From NCBI RefSeq assembly GCF_002878395.1, contig NC_061117.1, forward strand, positions 226,275,537 through 226,339,536: a stretch of DNA of 64,000 bases, given 5' to 3'. Shown here piece by piece: positions 32,115 to 42,950 of this stretch. Position 1 is the first letter of the stretch. Each line of letters starts with the position of its first letter. The translations under genes and the position numbers were made by a program. The stretch is from Capsicum annuum. Lineage: Eukaryota; Streptophyta; Magnoliopsida; Solanales; Solanaceae. The notes under the pieces were generated by a model that was not told the DNA's origin, ran no database searches, and saw only the letters and a program-made list of their open reading frames with translations.

Positions 32115-33814
32115 ATGGCAAGCACAGTAATGAGCTCATTGAGCTTAAAGCCAACTTTCACTTTGGAGAAAACAGTGAAAGGACTGCCATCACTTTCAAG
32201 ATCTCCTTCTTCCTTCAGAGTTGTGGCAAGTGGCAAGAAGATTAAGACTGACAAGCCTTATGGTATATACACATAGTTTTCTATTCTTCGAGTTTAACTT
32301 ATATACACTAACAGCGTTACGACATTTACGTTATTGGTGTAGCTTTATCGATCCGTCGTGATATGTAGGCTTATCAATTTGCGTTTACGGCTATGTTGCT
32401 CGGACTCTTCAAAAATGTTATCGGGCGTGTGTCGGATACTTCAAAAGTAGTACATTTTTGGAGGATCCAACACAATAATTGCCACAACGTTTTTGAAGAG
32501 TTTAAGCAACTTAGGTTTACGGTTAGAGTTACTTGTGATTAACTTTTTTAAGTCATGACCTTAATAATATAATAGTATGAAAGATTTTATGTTGTCCCCT
32601 ATTCTTTCATGACCCTTTTGATTGCTATGCATGTATATAACATGAGAAAAGTAGTTCAATGCACGAAACATTCCGCGTTAGTAGGGTTTGGGAAAGGGCC
32701 GAACCTAAGGGATGTGACGTAGACAACCTATTCTAATATAAGCGATGTCTATATATGTGTAGTTGAAACAAAAAATAGTGATAAATATTGTAATGCAAAA
32801 TATATAATATGTGCTGATTATGAACTTTGTTATTAGGAATTAATGGAGGCATGGACTTGAGAGATGGTCTTGATGCCTCAGGCAGGAAGCCCAAGGTTTG
32901 TTTCCACCACACTTGATATAAATAATGTAATTACTGACATAATATTTCAAATATTATTTCAAAAAAGAATCTAGTATATAAGCATGTATATTTTAATTTA
33001 GAGTACAGCATCAAGTACGCCCTTGAACTATGGTCAAATTTGTTACGACACATTCCAACTTCATGAGGATCCTATTACCCCTGAACTCAATTCTACCGTA
33101 TATTTGTCACACTTTTGTGTTGATGCGACACTTTTTGTCAATTTTTTTTTTGGCTGACATGACACCATTGATGTGGGTTTCTTTTATTTTAACAAGTTGC
33201 CTTGTCAGCACAAAAGGGTGTCAAAAATATGATTAAATTGAGTTCAGGGGTAATAGGACCCTGTGAAATTGGAGCTTATCGTAGCAACTTTGGCCATTGT
33301 TCGAGGGGATATTTGATGCATATCTTTTTAATTTATTACTTTTCTAATATATGAGCAAAACATGGTGATGTTTAGGGAAAGGGTGTGTACCAATTTGTTG
33401 ACAAATATGGAGCTAATGTTGATGGATACAGGTTAGTTAATTTTCTTAATGTAATTAATTCCTCATTAATAGAAAATGAAAAAAATTAATCTTATACTAA
33501 TACTTTTTGTGATTTTGATAATGCAGTCCTATCTACGACACAAATGACTGGTCTCCAAGTGGTGATGTCTATGTTGGAGGTATGACACTTTTTGAATAAC
33601 AAGTGGATTTAGTACGGATTCTGAGAATTTAATTGAACCCCACTTTTCAGCTCGAGCTATGTTTATCTAATAAGGTCAGACTCATTATGAATGATTCTAA
33701 ATTCTGATTCGCCTTGCAGGTACCACAGGCTTAGCCATATGGGCAGTGACCTTGCTTGGCATTCTTGCAGGAGGTGCTCTTCTCGTCTACAACACAAGTG
33801 CTTTGGCACAGTAG
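32115..33814 (+). CDS. PSBR: Photosystem II 10 kDa polypeptide (PsbR) precursor
   Basis: Exons are 32115-32262, 32837-32895, 33376-33431, 33527-33579 and 33720-33814, encoding 136 aa with consistent phases. The first ~40 residues ([15 protein letters not shown]...) are a Ser-rich plastid transit peptide. The mature part contains [39 protein letters not shown] and a C-terminal membrane helix ([20 protein letters not shown]) ending YNTSALAQ; these are diagnostic of PsbR. The protein sits on the lumenal side of photosystem II and helps stable binding of the oxygen-evolving complex proteins. Introns 1 and 2 each hold a MITE. The sequence looks fully functional. Confidence 0.97.
32392..32513. mobile_element. 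Foldback MITE in PsbR intron 1
   Basis: TATGTTGCTCGGACTCTTCA at the left mirrors CGTTTTTGAAGAGTTTAAGCAAC at the right. It is the same family as 25667-25783 and is common near Solanaceae genes. Confidence 0.65.
33001..33325. mobile_element. Long-TIR MULE-like MITE in PsbR intron 2
   Basis: Ends: GAGTACAGCATCAAGTACGC and, inverted, GATATGCATCAAATATCCCC. Inverted similarity extends inward through ACGACA..CCAACTTCA and GGTCCTATTACCCCTGAACT. TTTTAATTTA at 32991-33000 and 33326-33335 is a perfect 10-bp flanking repeat, matching Mutator-type target duplication (9-10 bp). It is non-coding and almost fills the 480-bp intron. Confidence 0.85.
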
Positions 33815-34388
33815 AATGTAATCCTTGTACTGTACTACTTTTAAGTTGTATTCCAGCTCGAATTATGTATCTTTTCAAGAATACTTCAAAAATATTTCAT
33901 GGTATCTGGATTAATCTGTAATTGCTGTGGATAATATTACACTTGTTTTAAGGTTCTTGTAATCTTATATCCTTTTAAGTCTAATTGAGATACGACATAC
34001 AATAGGGGAATCCAAGATTACATATAAACAGTTACAGTGGACAGAAGTCAAGATCCGCCCCTGCTTACAATCGCGATACCTTACTGAAATAATAATATCA
34101 ATGCAACACTGAGATATTTACTTTCAAGGCAAATGTCGATGAATTCAATGATACAAGCAAAAAACTTCATTTTTCTTGAGCCACCCCTGCAGCCAAGATG
34201 TATTAATGTACAAGAATATACATCTTTCTTCAACACTCTATAGAGTACAGTAATGGTCTCATACAAAGCAATCTCGTAACGATACTTTCAATTTTGTTCA
34301 TGTCTTATGTAGAGAATCAGATGGATGTCAATGTTGGTTGTGAAATGCTCTGTAGTCATAATCAGTAAAAGCAGAAATCTGATTCATG
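33815..34388. other. Convergent 3' region between PsbR and RecA
   Basis: Both genes end here, so it should contain both 3' UTRs and polyadenylation signals. No additional gene or known repeat was recognised. Confidence 0.5.
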
Positions 34389-37300
34389 TTATTGCATCTC
34401 TTGAAGTGCATCTTCCTCCAGAAGCTGTGGCAGTTGATGTTTCAATGAAGAGGAGCCTCCAAACCCCGCTGCCTCTAGCACGGATGACCTAACCATCTGC
34501 AGAGGCAGATAAATAATGTCATTCCGCCGCCTCCATAATATTGATTAACAGTGTAAAAGAAATCTCCCATTACGTCAAGCTAATAACTACAATGTATAAA
34601 AATATATCTTCGCGTATGGGTACTATGACCACATAAATGGTCGTAGTTTCCATCTGTCTTCCATCTAAAACAATAACCTACAAGCTCACGATACCAGAAC
34701 AGATCAGTTAATGAACATATCAAATATAATCAGGTTATTTATCCGTTTAACACCTCCTAGTTTATGTTCAGAGATTGAACTTTTATCCTATACAAAATGA
34801 CAACTAAAATTCTTATGAAATGCAACTACTAAAGAGGGTATGGTACCTTTTCTATTTCTTCAGAGATAAGAGGATTTTCTCTCAAATATTGCAGTGCTTT
34901 CTCTCGTCCCTGTCCCAGCCTTCATTAAAGCATCAATAAGTGTTGACTCACACATGATTAGTAATAAAGTAAAACATCAAGAAGAAGTGCCGAGTCACAT
35001 AATATTAGTAATGAACCAATTGCAAGATTCAGCTCACTGATGTAATAAGACAAATCTTAGACTGATCTTAGTTAAGACAGTTTTGAATCACATCTAAAGT
35101 CAATTTCTTGCTTATTCTTATCATTAATTATTTCCTTCAGCAACCACATAAAGTATGACGCATATAAAATTCTCCTAAGCTGTTTTCTTTTCATTTGGGT
35201 GTAAGCTTTGACACTTCTAGTACGGCATAGAGAAAATTCCCAGACTCTTGAGCGGTCATGACAAAAATTATATGGAGTTTCATAAATTAACAGTTTAGTA
35301 AGCCTCTTGGGAGTCCCTATATTTTAGCAAAAAACTGCAAAATGTACTAACCTATGCTCTCCATAGTTATACCATGAACCCTTCTTAGACACCACTTCAA
35401 TCAGTTCAGCACAATCTAATACGCAACCCTGCAAAAAGTAAATTTCAGGAGCAGAATTTGAAGCAACACAAAGGAAAAGAACGATAATGCCACTAACCAG
35501 CTTGCTCACTCCTTCTCCAAAGATAATTTCAAACTCTGCTTGCTTGTATGGTCTAGAAACCTAAGGAAAAGAACAAGACCAATTAGTATATTTTTTCATT
35601 TTTGATAAGGAACACTAATTAGAATATTGGCACCACAATAAGCAGGAAGATGCAAGGCAATTTCTTTCATGTTCTTGTATTTGCTAAAAGAGGTTTAAAA
35701 ATAAATAGAGGTCATTGCTAAAACAGATCTCTGTGAGGATGGACTACTAAAGTAGCTACCTAAGTATTTGACAATATACACCAATTTACAATAATCATAC
35801 GGCGGAACCACCATGCTTCCAAAGTAGGAAATCCAAAATCAGGATAACCTTTATTATGCAAATGTCAGCTTTACAGTTTAAGCACTAAAACGGAACCATC
35901 ACCATATGTTTTCCATTCCCATAAACATAATACTGATGTCACCACATTGAATAATTATTAAATGAAGCCGTTTTACCTTACTCTTTTGAACTCTCACCCG
36001 GACTTTAAGGCCCACTTCCTCATCTCCTTTTGCCTGAAAGAATGAGTAACAGTTTTTTCATAAAGAAATTTAAATGAGTGAAAATTGAAAACCTATTAGC
36101 TGACTGAGCAGTTTTGGACTTACAGATTTTATTTTCCCTGTAGGACGGATCTCAAGTCGAACGGAGGCGAAAAACTTTAAGGCAATCCCTCCACTTGTTA
36201 CCTCAGGATTTCCGTAATAAACACCAATCTGATTCGAAGCAAAGAGATTACTTCAATTCAGAAAGTCCACAAGTTATGATGAGAATTATGCTAGTACATG
36301 AAGTTAATCACACTTATGGAAGCAAGAATGACAGTTTATTTTGACAAGATTATCCATCATCTTCGGTACTTAAAAAGAGCATGCAGCAATTTCCGAGTCA
36401 AGAATACCTTGTATCTTATCTGATTGAGGAATATAAGAGTACATCCAGCTTTGGAAGCATTGCCTGACATTTTACGTAAAGCTTGACTCATCAGGCGTGC
36501 TTGTAAACCCATTTGCTGCATCCCAATTTCTCCCTGCACAAAATAAGAGACCATGAAATCAGGAACTGGTAGAATAATTCAAAGCTTTCAAAATATTCAG
36601 AAAATTAAAATGTTGGCTTACCTCAATTTCAGCTCGTGGAGTGAGGGCTGAGACTGAATCAATACAAATAAGATCTACAGCACCTGATCTACACATTCGG
36701 TCTGCGACTGAGACAACCAAAAGTTTGGTTCAGTACAAACTCTAGTTAGCATGATCACCGACAAAGTTACTAGCACAGAAAACACAAAATCATTTCTAAT
36801 GGTGTACACAAGGGAAAGGTGTGTTACTTTCTAGAGCCATCTCCCCATTATCAGGCTGGCAGACAATCAAATTCTCTACATCTACTCCAAGTGATTTGGA
36901 GTATGCAGGATCAAAAGCATGCTCAGCATCAACAAGCATCGCATTGCCTCCTAGCTTCTGCATATCAAACATTAACAACTTATAATCTGTCTCACTTTAC
37001 ATAAGAACATTTTTACGTATGAAGCCTAAGGTAAGTGGATTGGTCACAATATATAGTTCCAATGGATCTTGGAAGGGTTCTAAGTTTGCTTTCTACCTTT
37101 CCAAATTTTCATTATTTTCTCCCCAATTCATCTATAGATGGAAGCATATGACTTTCGTTTTTCATCTAAATTATCAATTCCCCCCTCCCTTCCAAATGCA
37201 CTCCTATGCCTATAGAAGTTCCAAACTGAAGGATACAATAAACTAAAACACACTGCACCTGCACTTCTGCAATAGCATGGAGAGCTAAGGTAGTCTTTCC

Positions 37301-39322
37301 ACTACTTTCGGGCCCATATATCTGTAAAGATAAATGTGAGGAAAGCAATCAGATAACAACTTGCAGCAACATATCAGTTGCGAATTCAGGATGTGAACAA
37401 ACACCAGAATCTAATACCCCAGTGTACTGATTTCTAACAAAATCGCTCTATTAACTCATCACTTTAACTATCCTATGCATCTTCATGTAGGATTACTCCA
37501 CTGATATGCAATCAAAACCAACAATTAGTAATTAACACCTCTGCTTAAGCAGCCACACTTTTGAAACCAAATAGATGGCAAATAACAAGTAATAAATACG
37601 GCATATTGAAAATAGAGATGAAAAATATAAAATTTAAACCTCAACAATTCTGCCTTTGGGAAGGCCACCACCTAAAGCAAAGTCTAGCGTCAAGCAGCCA
37701 CTGGGAAAAGTTTCACTGCAGATACACAAATGTAGTAAGACTGATATATCTCCATAGAGAGACTACTAAATCTTTCTAAGACAATTTACTAAGAGAGCCT
37801 ATAAAAACCCAACAGATTCACTAGTAAAACTCTGTAGTCTAACAAGGTTCAAAACTTTGTGCAAATTTTTTTCTCCGAAAGATTTTCATGCTTGTTTTGG
37901 TATGTTGTGCGGAAAGTTGATACTTGTTTTTAACTTCGTTCCTTTTATTTGGGTGAGGGGTGGGGGTTTAAGGCATTAAGGAAAAATTACATACACCAGA
38001 GCTCCGCCAGCACTACCCAATCTAGTAACACTTCCTTTGCCAAACGAGCTGTTTATATCGTTCATTGCAGCTTCCAATGCTTTTTGCTGAAGTAAAGTCA
38101 GTTATATGGAAATCTTCAGTGAAGCAACATACAGAAATAATGAAGAAGAAGCAATTATCTATCTTTCCCAAATTTTCATTTTCATAAGAATGAACAGACA
38201 GCTATGAGACAGGGATTGTTTACGGAAATTGATAAAAATGGCATCTTTCCCCTTTCTTTCAGGATTAGCAGACCAATACTTACAGCAAAGTAGAAAATGC
38301 ATAAAAATATACATACACACGAGACAATACCCAAAATGCTAAATGGCCAGTTTGGTGCACTAAACCTCCAGCTACACAGTACACGCAGGTCCAGGGAACA
38401 GACGAACCAGCCTTACCCTGCATTTCTGCAAGAGATTGTTTCCATGGCTTGAACCCATAGACCTCCAGGTCACATGACGACAACTTTAGCTCCTGTTCAC
38501 AATATCCAGAATGCTAAAAGAACAGCCCGGTTCACTCAAACTCCCGCTATGCCCAGTCCTCCTGGCTAGGTGTTAACCACAATGGTCTATTTATAAGCCG
38601 CCTTACCCTGCATCTCTGCAAGAGACTGTTTCCACAGCTCGAACCTGTAACCTCAGGTCACATGACATCAACTTTACCAGTAAGAGACTGTGGTCCACAG
38701 CTCGAACCTATGACCTCCAGGCCACATGACATCAACGGTCACATGACATCAACTTTACCAGTAAGAGACGGTTTCCACAGCTCAACCTCCAGGTCACATG
38801 ACATCAACTTTACTCCAGGTCATGACATCAACTTTACCAGTAAGAGACTGTTTCCCCAACTCAAGCATGTACCTCCAGATCACATGACATCAACTTTATC
38901 AGTAAGAGACTGTTTCCACAGCTAGAGCCAGGTCACACGACATTAACTTTTACAAGTAAGAGACTGTTTACACAGCTAGAACCTGTAACCTCCGAGACAC
39001 ATGACATCAACTTTACCAGTTAGTGTCAAGGCTCCCCTTCACAATACCAAACATATATACACGCGCGCGCGCACACACACACACACATATATAGAGAGAG
39101 AGAGATGTATACCCGGTCTAGAAAGCGAGCGTCAGAATCAGGAGAGAAAGCGCCATTGATTTTTTGGTCAAATTCAGAACGAACCCTAATTCCACGTGCT
39201 GAAATTTGAGCTCGAGACACTTTATGGTATAATTTTACTGAAGTTGAATAGCTTGGGGAATTGTAACAAATTTTGGCGCCAAAAAACTGAGCTTTCACTG
39301 GCAAACTTAACAACAACTCCAT
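34389..39322 (-). CDS. RECA2: Organellar RecA recombinase (RECA2-like)
   Basis: Thirteen coding exons on the minus strand: 39322-39113, 38086-37995, 37715-37640, 37321-37259, 36957-36828, 36707-36622, 36533-36408, 36228-36124, 36033-35977, 35560-35498, 35428-35352, 34919-34847 and 34496-34389; 421 aa. The first ~55 residues are basic and Ser-rich, as in a mitochondrial or plastid presequence. Walker A is GPESSGKT (129-136) and Walker B VDLICIDS (201-208). The L1/L2 regions ([40 protein letters not shown]) are intact. The C-terminus has [15 protein letters not shown] and a short acidic tail. It would coat single-stranded DNA and promote homologous pairing in organelle genome maintenance. GGALVETF and the C-terminal extension favour RECA2 over RECA3. 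The exon 12 acceptor (AATGAAG) has almost no pyrimidine tract. Confidence 0.93.
38327..39021 (-). repeat. Tandem array built from SINE sequence, in RecA intron 1
   Basis: Two truncated Au-like SINE bodies lie head to tail about 183 bp apart (ACAATACCCAAAATGCTAAA at 38325, ACAATATCCAGAATGCTAAA at 38499). They are followed by about six copies of a ~63-bp unit made of the SINE head: GTAAGAGACTGTTTCCACAG, CTCGAACCT, CACATGACATCAACTTTACC. Unit starts are near 38621, 38684, 38765, 38845, 38908 and 38960. On the minus strand each unit can present a box-B-like AGGTTCGAGCTG. Open frames on the plus strand are by-products. Confidence 0.85.
39060..39106. repeat. Compound microsatellite next to the RecA exon 1 donor
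   Basis: (CG)n, (CA)n, (TA)n and (GA)n runs follow one another without gaps and stop a few bases from the GTATAC splice donor at 39112. Confidence 0.9.
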
Positions 39323-39399
39323 TGATGAACAAAGAAGTGGCAACTTTGAAGCTCAGTTATCCAAACTTCTCCTTGCTGAAGAAGGAGCTTAGCCTTAGG

Positions 39400-39423
39400 C
39401 TATTGCTGTCGCCGGAGCTCCAT
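39400..39423 (-). CDS. Short upstream ORF in the RecA leader (7 codons)
   Basis: ATG GAG CTC CGG CGA CAG CAA TAG lies 78 bp before the RecA ATG and is out of frame with it. If transcription starts upstream of 39423 it would be the first AUG met by ribosomes. The transcription start is not known from sequence alone. Confidence 0.4.
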   Translation of the reverse strand: MELRRQQ

Positions 39424-40473
39424 AATCGACGTTGTTAGATATTTTTTTTGTTGTTTTGAAGCCCATGCTATAATAGACATGGGCCTATTCTTAAAGCCCA
39501 ATCATGTAAACATGGGCCTCTTCTTAAAAACCCAAAAACAACAACACACAATATATATAATCTCGTAAAGTGGAGTCTAAGAAGGGTCAAGTGTACGCAG
39601 ATTTTACCTATACCTCGGATAGAAAGACAATCTCCGGTAGACCTTGGCTCAAGAGAAAAAAAATGTCCAAAATGGTCTATAAAATGTAGTAACATAGTAC
39701 AAGAATTAGCAAATAAGAACAAGACACTAACCACAACAACACAATAATCATAGTCAACGACAAGATAAGAGTAATATCAAAAGTCGAATGTAGACCTCCA
39801 CAACCTCGTATACAAGATCATAGAGGAGGAACTAGGATTTGAAGATTTTGGGTTCTGAAACTTAAAATATGAAAAAATGCAATGTTTTGCCAGTAAGTTT
39901 TGAACACACTATCTCTGCGATCGAGGGTTGACGTACACTTACCACTCGGCCACTTGGTTTTTCATTAATATGATTTCACAAGCATTACTTATATATCTAT
40001 CTTCTTGAGTTTTTAATACAAATATAAGGTCTACGCGAAAGCTACTGGTTCACCCGAACCCCCCTATAATACTGTAGTTTCGCCCCTGCAAGATCATGTC
40101 CTCAAAAAACCGAGACTACGCTCTGTCCTGTCTAATTACCTCTTTTTTTTTTTTTTGTTTTTTAAAATTCTTCAATCTACCCCTATCACTCTCGAAACCA
40201 TCCATATCCATAACTAACGCATCAAAACTCCGCACTAGGCAATCCGAATATAACCTCTTAAAAGTCCAATTATTTTAACTGAAACCATCAATAGGCACTC
40301 ACACCTCGGCCATCCGAACATTTCCGCTTAAAAGCCCAATTATTCAAATCGGGTCCCCTTAAAAGCCCAATCCCCTTTTCCTCCCAATTTCAAAATCCCT
40401 AGCCAAATTGAAAAACCTCCACTGACATCCTTCTCCTCTACGCAGGGTGAAAATCCACCATTGCTGATTTTGA
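39424..40473. other. Divergent promoter region between RecA and the PTF2-like gene
   Basis: It should contain both promoters. 39536-39650 is a degenerate SINE piece in reverse orientation (AACAACAACACAC..GTGTACGCAGATTTTACC..CTCCGGTAGACC). 39820-40090 looks like a transposon remnant (GGAGGAACTAGGATTTGAAG ... TTCACCCGAACCCCCCTATA). No gene is seen. Confidence 0.5.
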
Positions 40474-42054
40474 ATGGACAATTCTCGTGCCTGCAACAGT
40501 TGTGGAAAGCGAACTATCGGTTCAGATTTAGATACAGGTCATGCCGTCTGCACATCATGTGGAGTTATTCAAGAATTCGATAATTACAATCCTCAAATTG
40601 GTGGAATTTCTGGCCCAGCTGGAACATACATTCGCGCTGGAACTTCTGGTACTGGAACCCTTTATAATTACAAAGAAACTAAAATCTACGAAGCCCAGAA
40701 AGAGATTGAAGTGTTAATGTATCAATTAGGATTTTCTCCTAAGAAATCTGAAGAAGTAAAGGCTATGGTAGTGAAAATTACTGAAGGAGAATATGGGGTG
40801 GGGAGATGGTTTACGGTGTTGATTGGTGCGTGTGCGTATGTTGTAATGAGGCTAGATGTAAAGCCGTTGGCCATCGTTAAGGTAGCTAATGTAGTGGGGT
40901 GTGATATTTATGAATTGGGTAGAATGGTTTATAGGGTTGTTGATTTTCTTGATTTGAAGTTGCCTGGATTCGACATTGTGGATTCGTTTGAGTATTATCT
41001 TAGGAATGCTCCGAGTTTTAGTGGGGTTGATCAGGATGTGATTGGGAAGATGTTGAAGCAAGGTGTGTTTTTGGTGCAGTGTTTGGTTAAGTGGTACGTG
41101 ACAACGGGGAGGAGACCGTTGCCTGTTGTGGCAGCGGTTTTGGTGTTTGTTTCGCAGTTGAATCAAATTGAGGTGAAGATTGAGGATGTGGCAAATGAGT
41201 TACAAGTGGCGGTTGTTACTTGTAGGTTGAGGTATAAGGAGCTTTTAGAGAGGCTCGTGAAGGTTGCTCGAGGTTTGCCTTGGGGTCAGGATGTTACGGT
41301 TAAGAATATTATGAAGCATGTGACGTTTGTTATTCAATACATGGAGTTGAAGTCAATGGCAAAGAAGAGCGATAAAAGGAAGTGTTTTGAGGACGCGGGG
41401 TTTGATTTGGATTACTTGATTGATGATTGTTTAAGCATCGACACTGATTATAATTTAGATGTTGCTGACACCGAAAATGAGTCACAATACTTTCAGATGG
41501 ATCGTGCATCAAGGTTGAGTATTGAAAGTGCAAATAAATTCCAAATGTCACAAGAGTGTTTGGCAATGATTTATTCGAGGATTAAGAATGAAATGTATGT
41601 AGTGGAGTCTAAGAACAACAGAAATAATAACACTAGGAAAAGGAAGAGAAGGTACGACGTACTTCCATACGTAGAATGGTGGAAGGGCGAATCAGAAATG
41701 AGCAAAAAACTTTTAGTGAAGGATATAGTGGAGAAAGATGTGGGCTTGAGTGCTATGCCTCCTTCTTATGATGGTGGTTGCTTGGCATATGAAAGGAGAA
41801 AAGAGAGGATAAAGGCTGCAAAATTTCGAATCCATAAGACAATGTATCCTTCCAATGCTGGTGCAACTGATAAGATTGAACTATGCCCCGTCGAACATGC
41901 AAATGCTGGAAAGAAAAGGAGAAGGAAGAAGCAAGTTGATGTTGATTGGGAGGACTTTATTATTGAGACCCTTCTCCTTCATCAGGTGGAAGAAGAAGAG
42001 ATAGAGAAGGGGTATTATAAAAACCTGTTGGACTTGCATGTTTTCAACTATTGA
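40474..42054 (+). CDS. PTF2: TFIIB-related transcription factor, PTF2-like (plant-specific)
   Basis: A single uninterrupted exon encodes 526 aa. The N-terminal zinc ribbon has C7-x2-C10 and C26-x2-C29 (CNSCGK...CTSCG). Two cyclin-like TFIIB core repeats follow, roughly 70-165 and 170-280 (PLAIVKVANVVGCDIYELGR; PLPVVAAVLVFVSQLNQIEV..IEDVANEL). The C-terminal half is charged, with a KRKRR basic cluster near 390 and KKRRRKKQVD near 490, and matches no domain I know. This layout fits the plant TFIIB relative PTF2 (Arabidopsis At4g35540 type), which is involved in pollen germination and embryogenesis. The symbol rests on domain arrangement and family memory. Codons are open throughout and no defect is seen. 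Confidence 0.82.
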   Translation: MDNSRACNSCGKRTIGSDLDTGHAVCTSCGVIQEFDNYNPQIGGISGPAGTYIRAGTSGTGTLYNYKETKIYEAQKEIEVLMYQLGFSPKKSEEVKAMVVKITEGEYGVGRWFTVLIGACAYVVMRLDVKPLAIVKVANVVGCDIYELGRMVYRVVDFLDLKLPGFDIVDSFEYYLRNAPSFSGVDQDVIGKMLKQGVFLVQCLVKWYVTTGRRPLPVVAAVLVFVSQLNQIEVKIEDVANELQVAVVTCRLRYKELLERLVKVARGLPWGQDVTVKNIMKHVTFVIQYMELKSMAKKSDKRKCFEDAGFDLDYLIDDCLSIDTDYNLDVADTENESQYFQMDRASRLSIESANKFQMSQECLAMIYSRIKNEMYVVESKNNRNNNTRKRKRRYDVLPYVEWWKGESEMSKKLLVKDIVEKDVGLSAMPPSYDGGCLAYERRKERIKAAKFRIHKTMYPSNAGATDKIELCPVEHANAGKKRRRKKQVDVDWEDFIIETLLLHQVEEEEIEKGYYKNLLDLHVFNY

Positions 42055-42837
42055 AGATCTAACCGGTTAGATCAAATTATTATGTCGATTTATGTAATAA
42101 GAAAAACTATTGCAGAGAAAGTTTCTTTACGTTTCTTTGACTGATCCTGTGAGAGTATAGGAGATTTGAGTTTCATATTTTTGCTGTAATGAGAGAAATA
42201 TACTTATGGAATATAAACAAATATGTTCTGTTTCTTCGGTTCCTATCTTGATCCATTTCTCTCGTAACTGCATCATGTCATCTATTCTGTATGTTGTCTT
42301 TGTGTTCTTTGCATATGTTCTGTCTTTACCAACTTTGTATTTTTATTTCTTTTCTGGGATGGGAAGTTCCGTTCTCCCCACATATTTTCATTTTTGATTC
42401 ATAGTGTAAAGTTCTCTTCTTTATTTGCATTATTTTCACTCTTTCAAACTATCTTCGTCTAAGGACTCAGAAATGTAGAACAGAGAAAGTATTGTACTAT
42501 AATGATAATATAGAAGCATGAGTGAAGAGTTTGGGTGAAAGCAATTATGATAAAGTAGTTCTACTGGAGGTAGAATTCCATGCACAACAGAATCTGTTAT
42601 AATACAGGCTCAAAAAATTTGAAAAATGATACTCGAAGCTGGTATGCACAGTTATATATGACAGTATATATGAGTTATCGGAAATTGTTCTCTTTCCTCT
42701 GAAGCTCAAATTTTACTAGGTTGAATTTCCGTGGCTTCTACGCTGCAATTGCCGATAGGTGTGATGACATAATATCTGCTGCATCTATAAGGTAGGATGG
42801 ATTGCACAAATTTGTTGATATGTTACAATGCGAGTTT

Positions 42838-42933
42838 GTCTACTCACCTATGAGGTAGTGGTACGGACTGCGTACGCTCTACCTTACCCAGACCCACTTT
42901 GTGGGAAGATACTGGGTGTGCTGTTGTTGCTGT
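42838..42933 (+). mobile_element. 5'-truncated TS-like SINE with target-site duplication
   Basis: GGACTGCGTACGCTCTACCTTACCCAGACC, then CCACTTTGTGGGAAGATACTGGGTG and a TTG-rich tail. TGTTACAATGCGAGTTT (42821-42837) and TGTTACAATGTGAGTTT (42934-42950) are a 16/17 duplication. It lies 0.8 kb past the PTF2-like gene. Confidence 0.85.
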
Positions 42934-42950
42934 TGTTACAATGTGAGTTT

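Noticed and set aside
38662..38925. 87-codon open frame with repeated TSTLPVRDC peptides
   Set aside because: It is the plus-strand reading of the SINE-derived array in RecA intron 1, and the repeats are DNA-level.
40852..41166. Antisense open frame of 104 codons
   Set aside because: It is the shadow of the PTF2-like coding exon on the other strand and encodes no recognisable motif.
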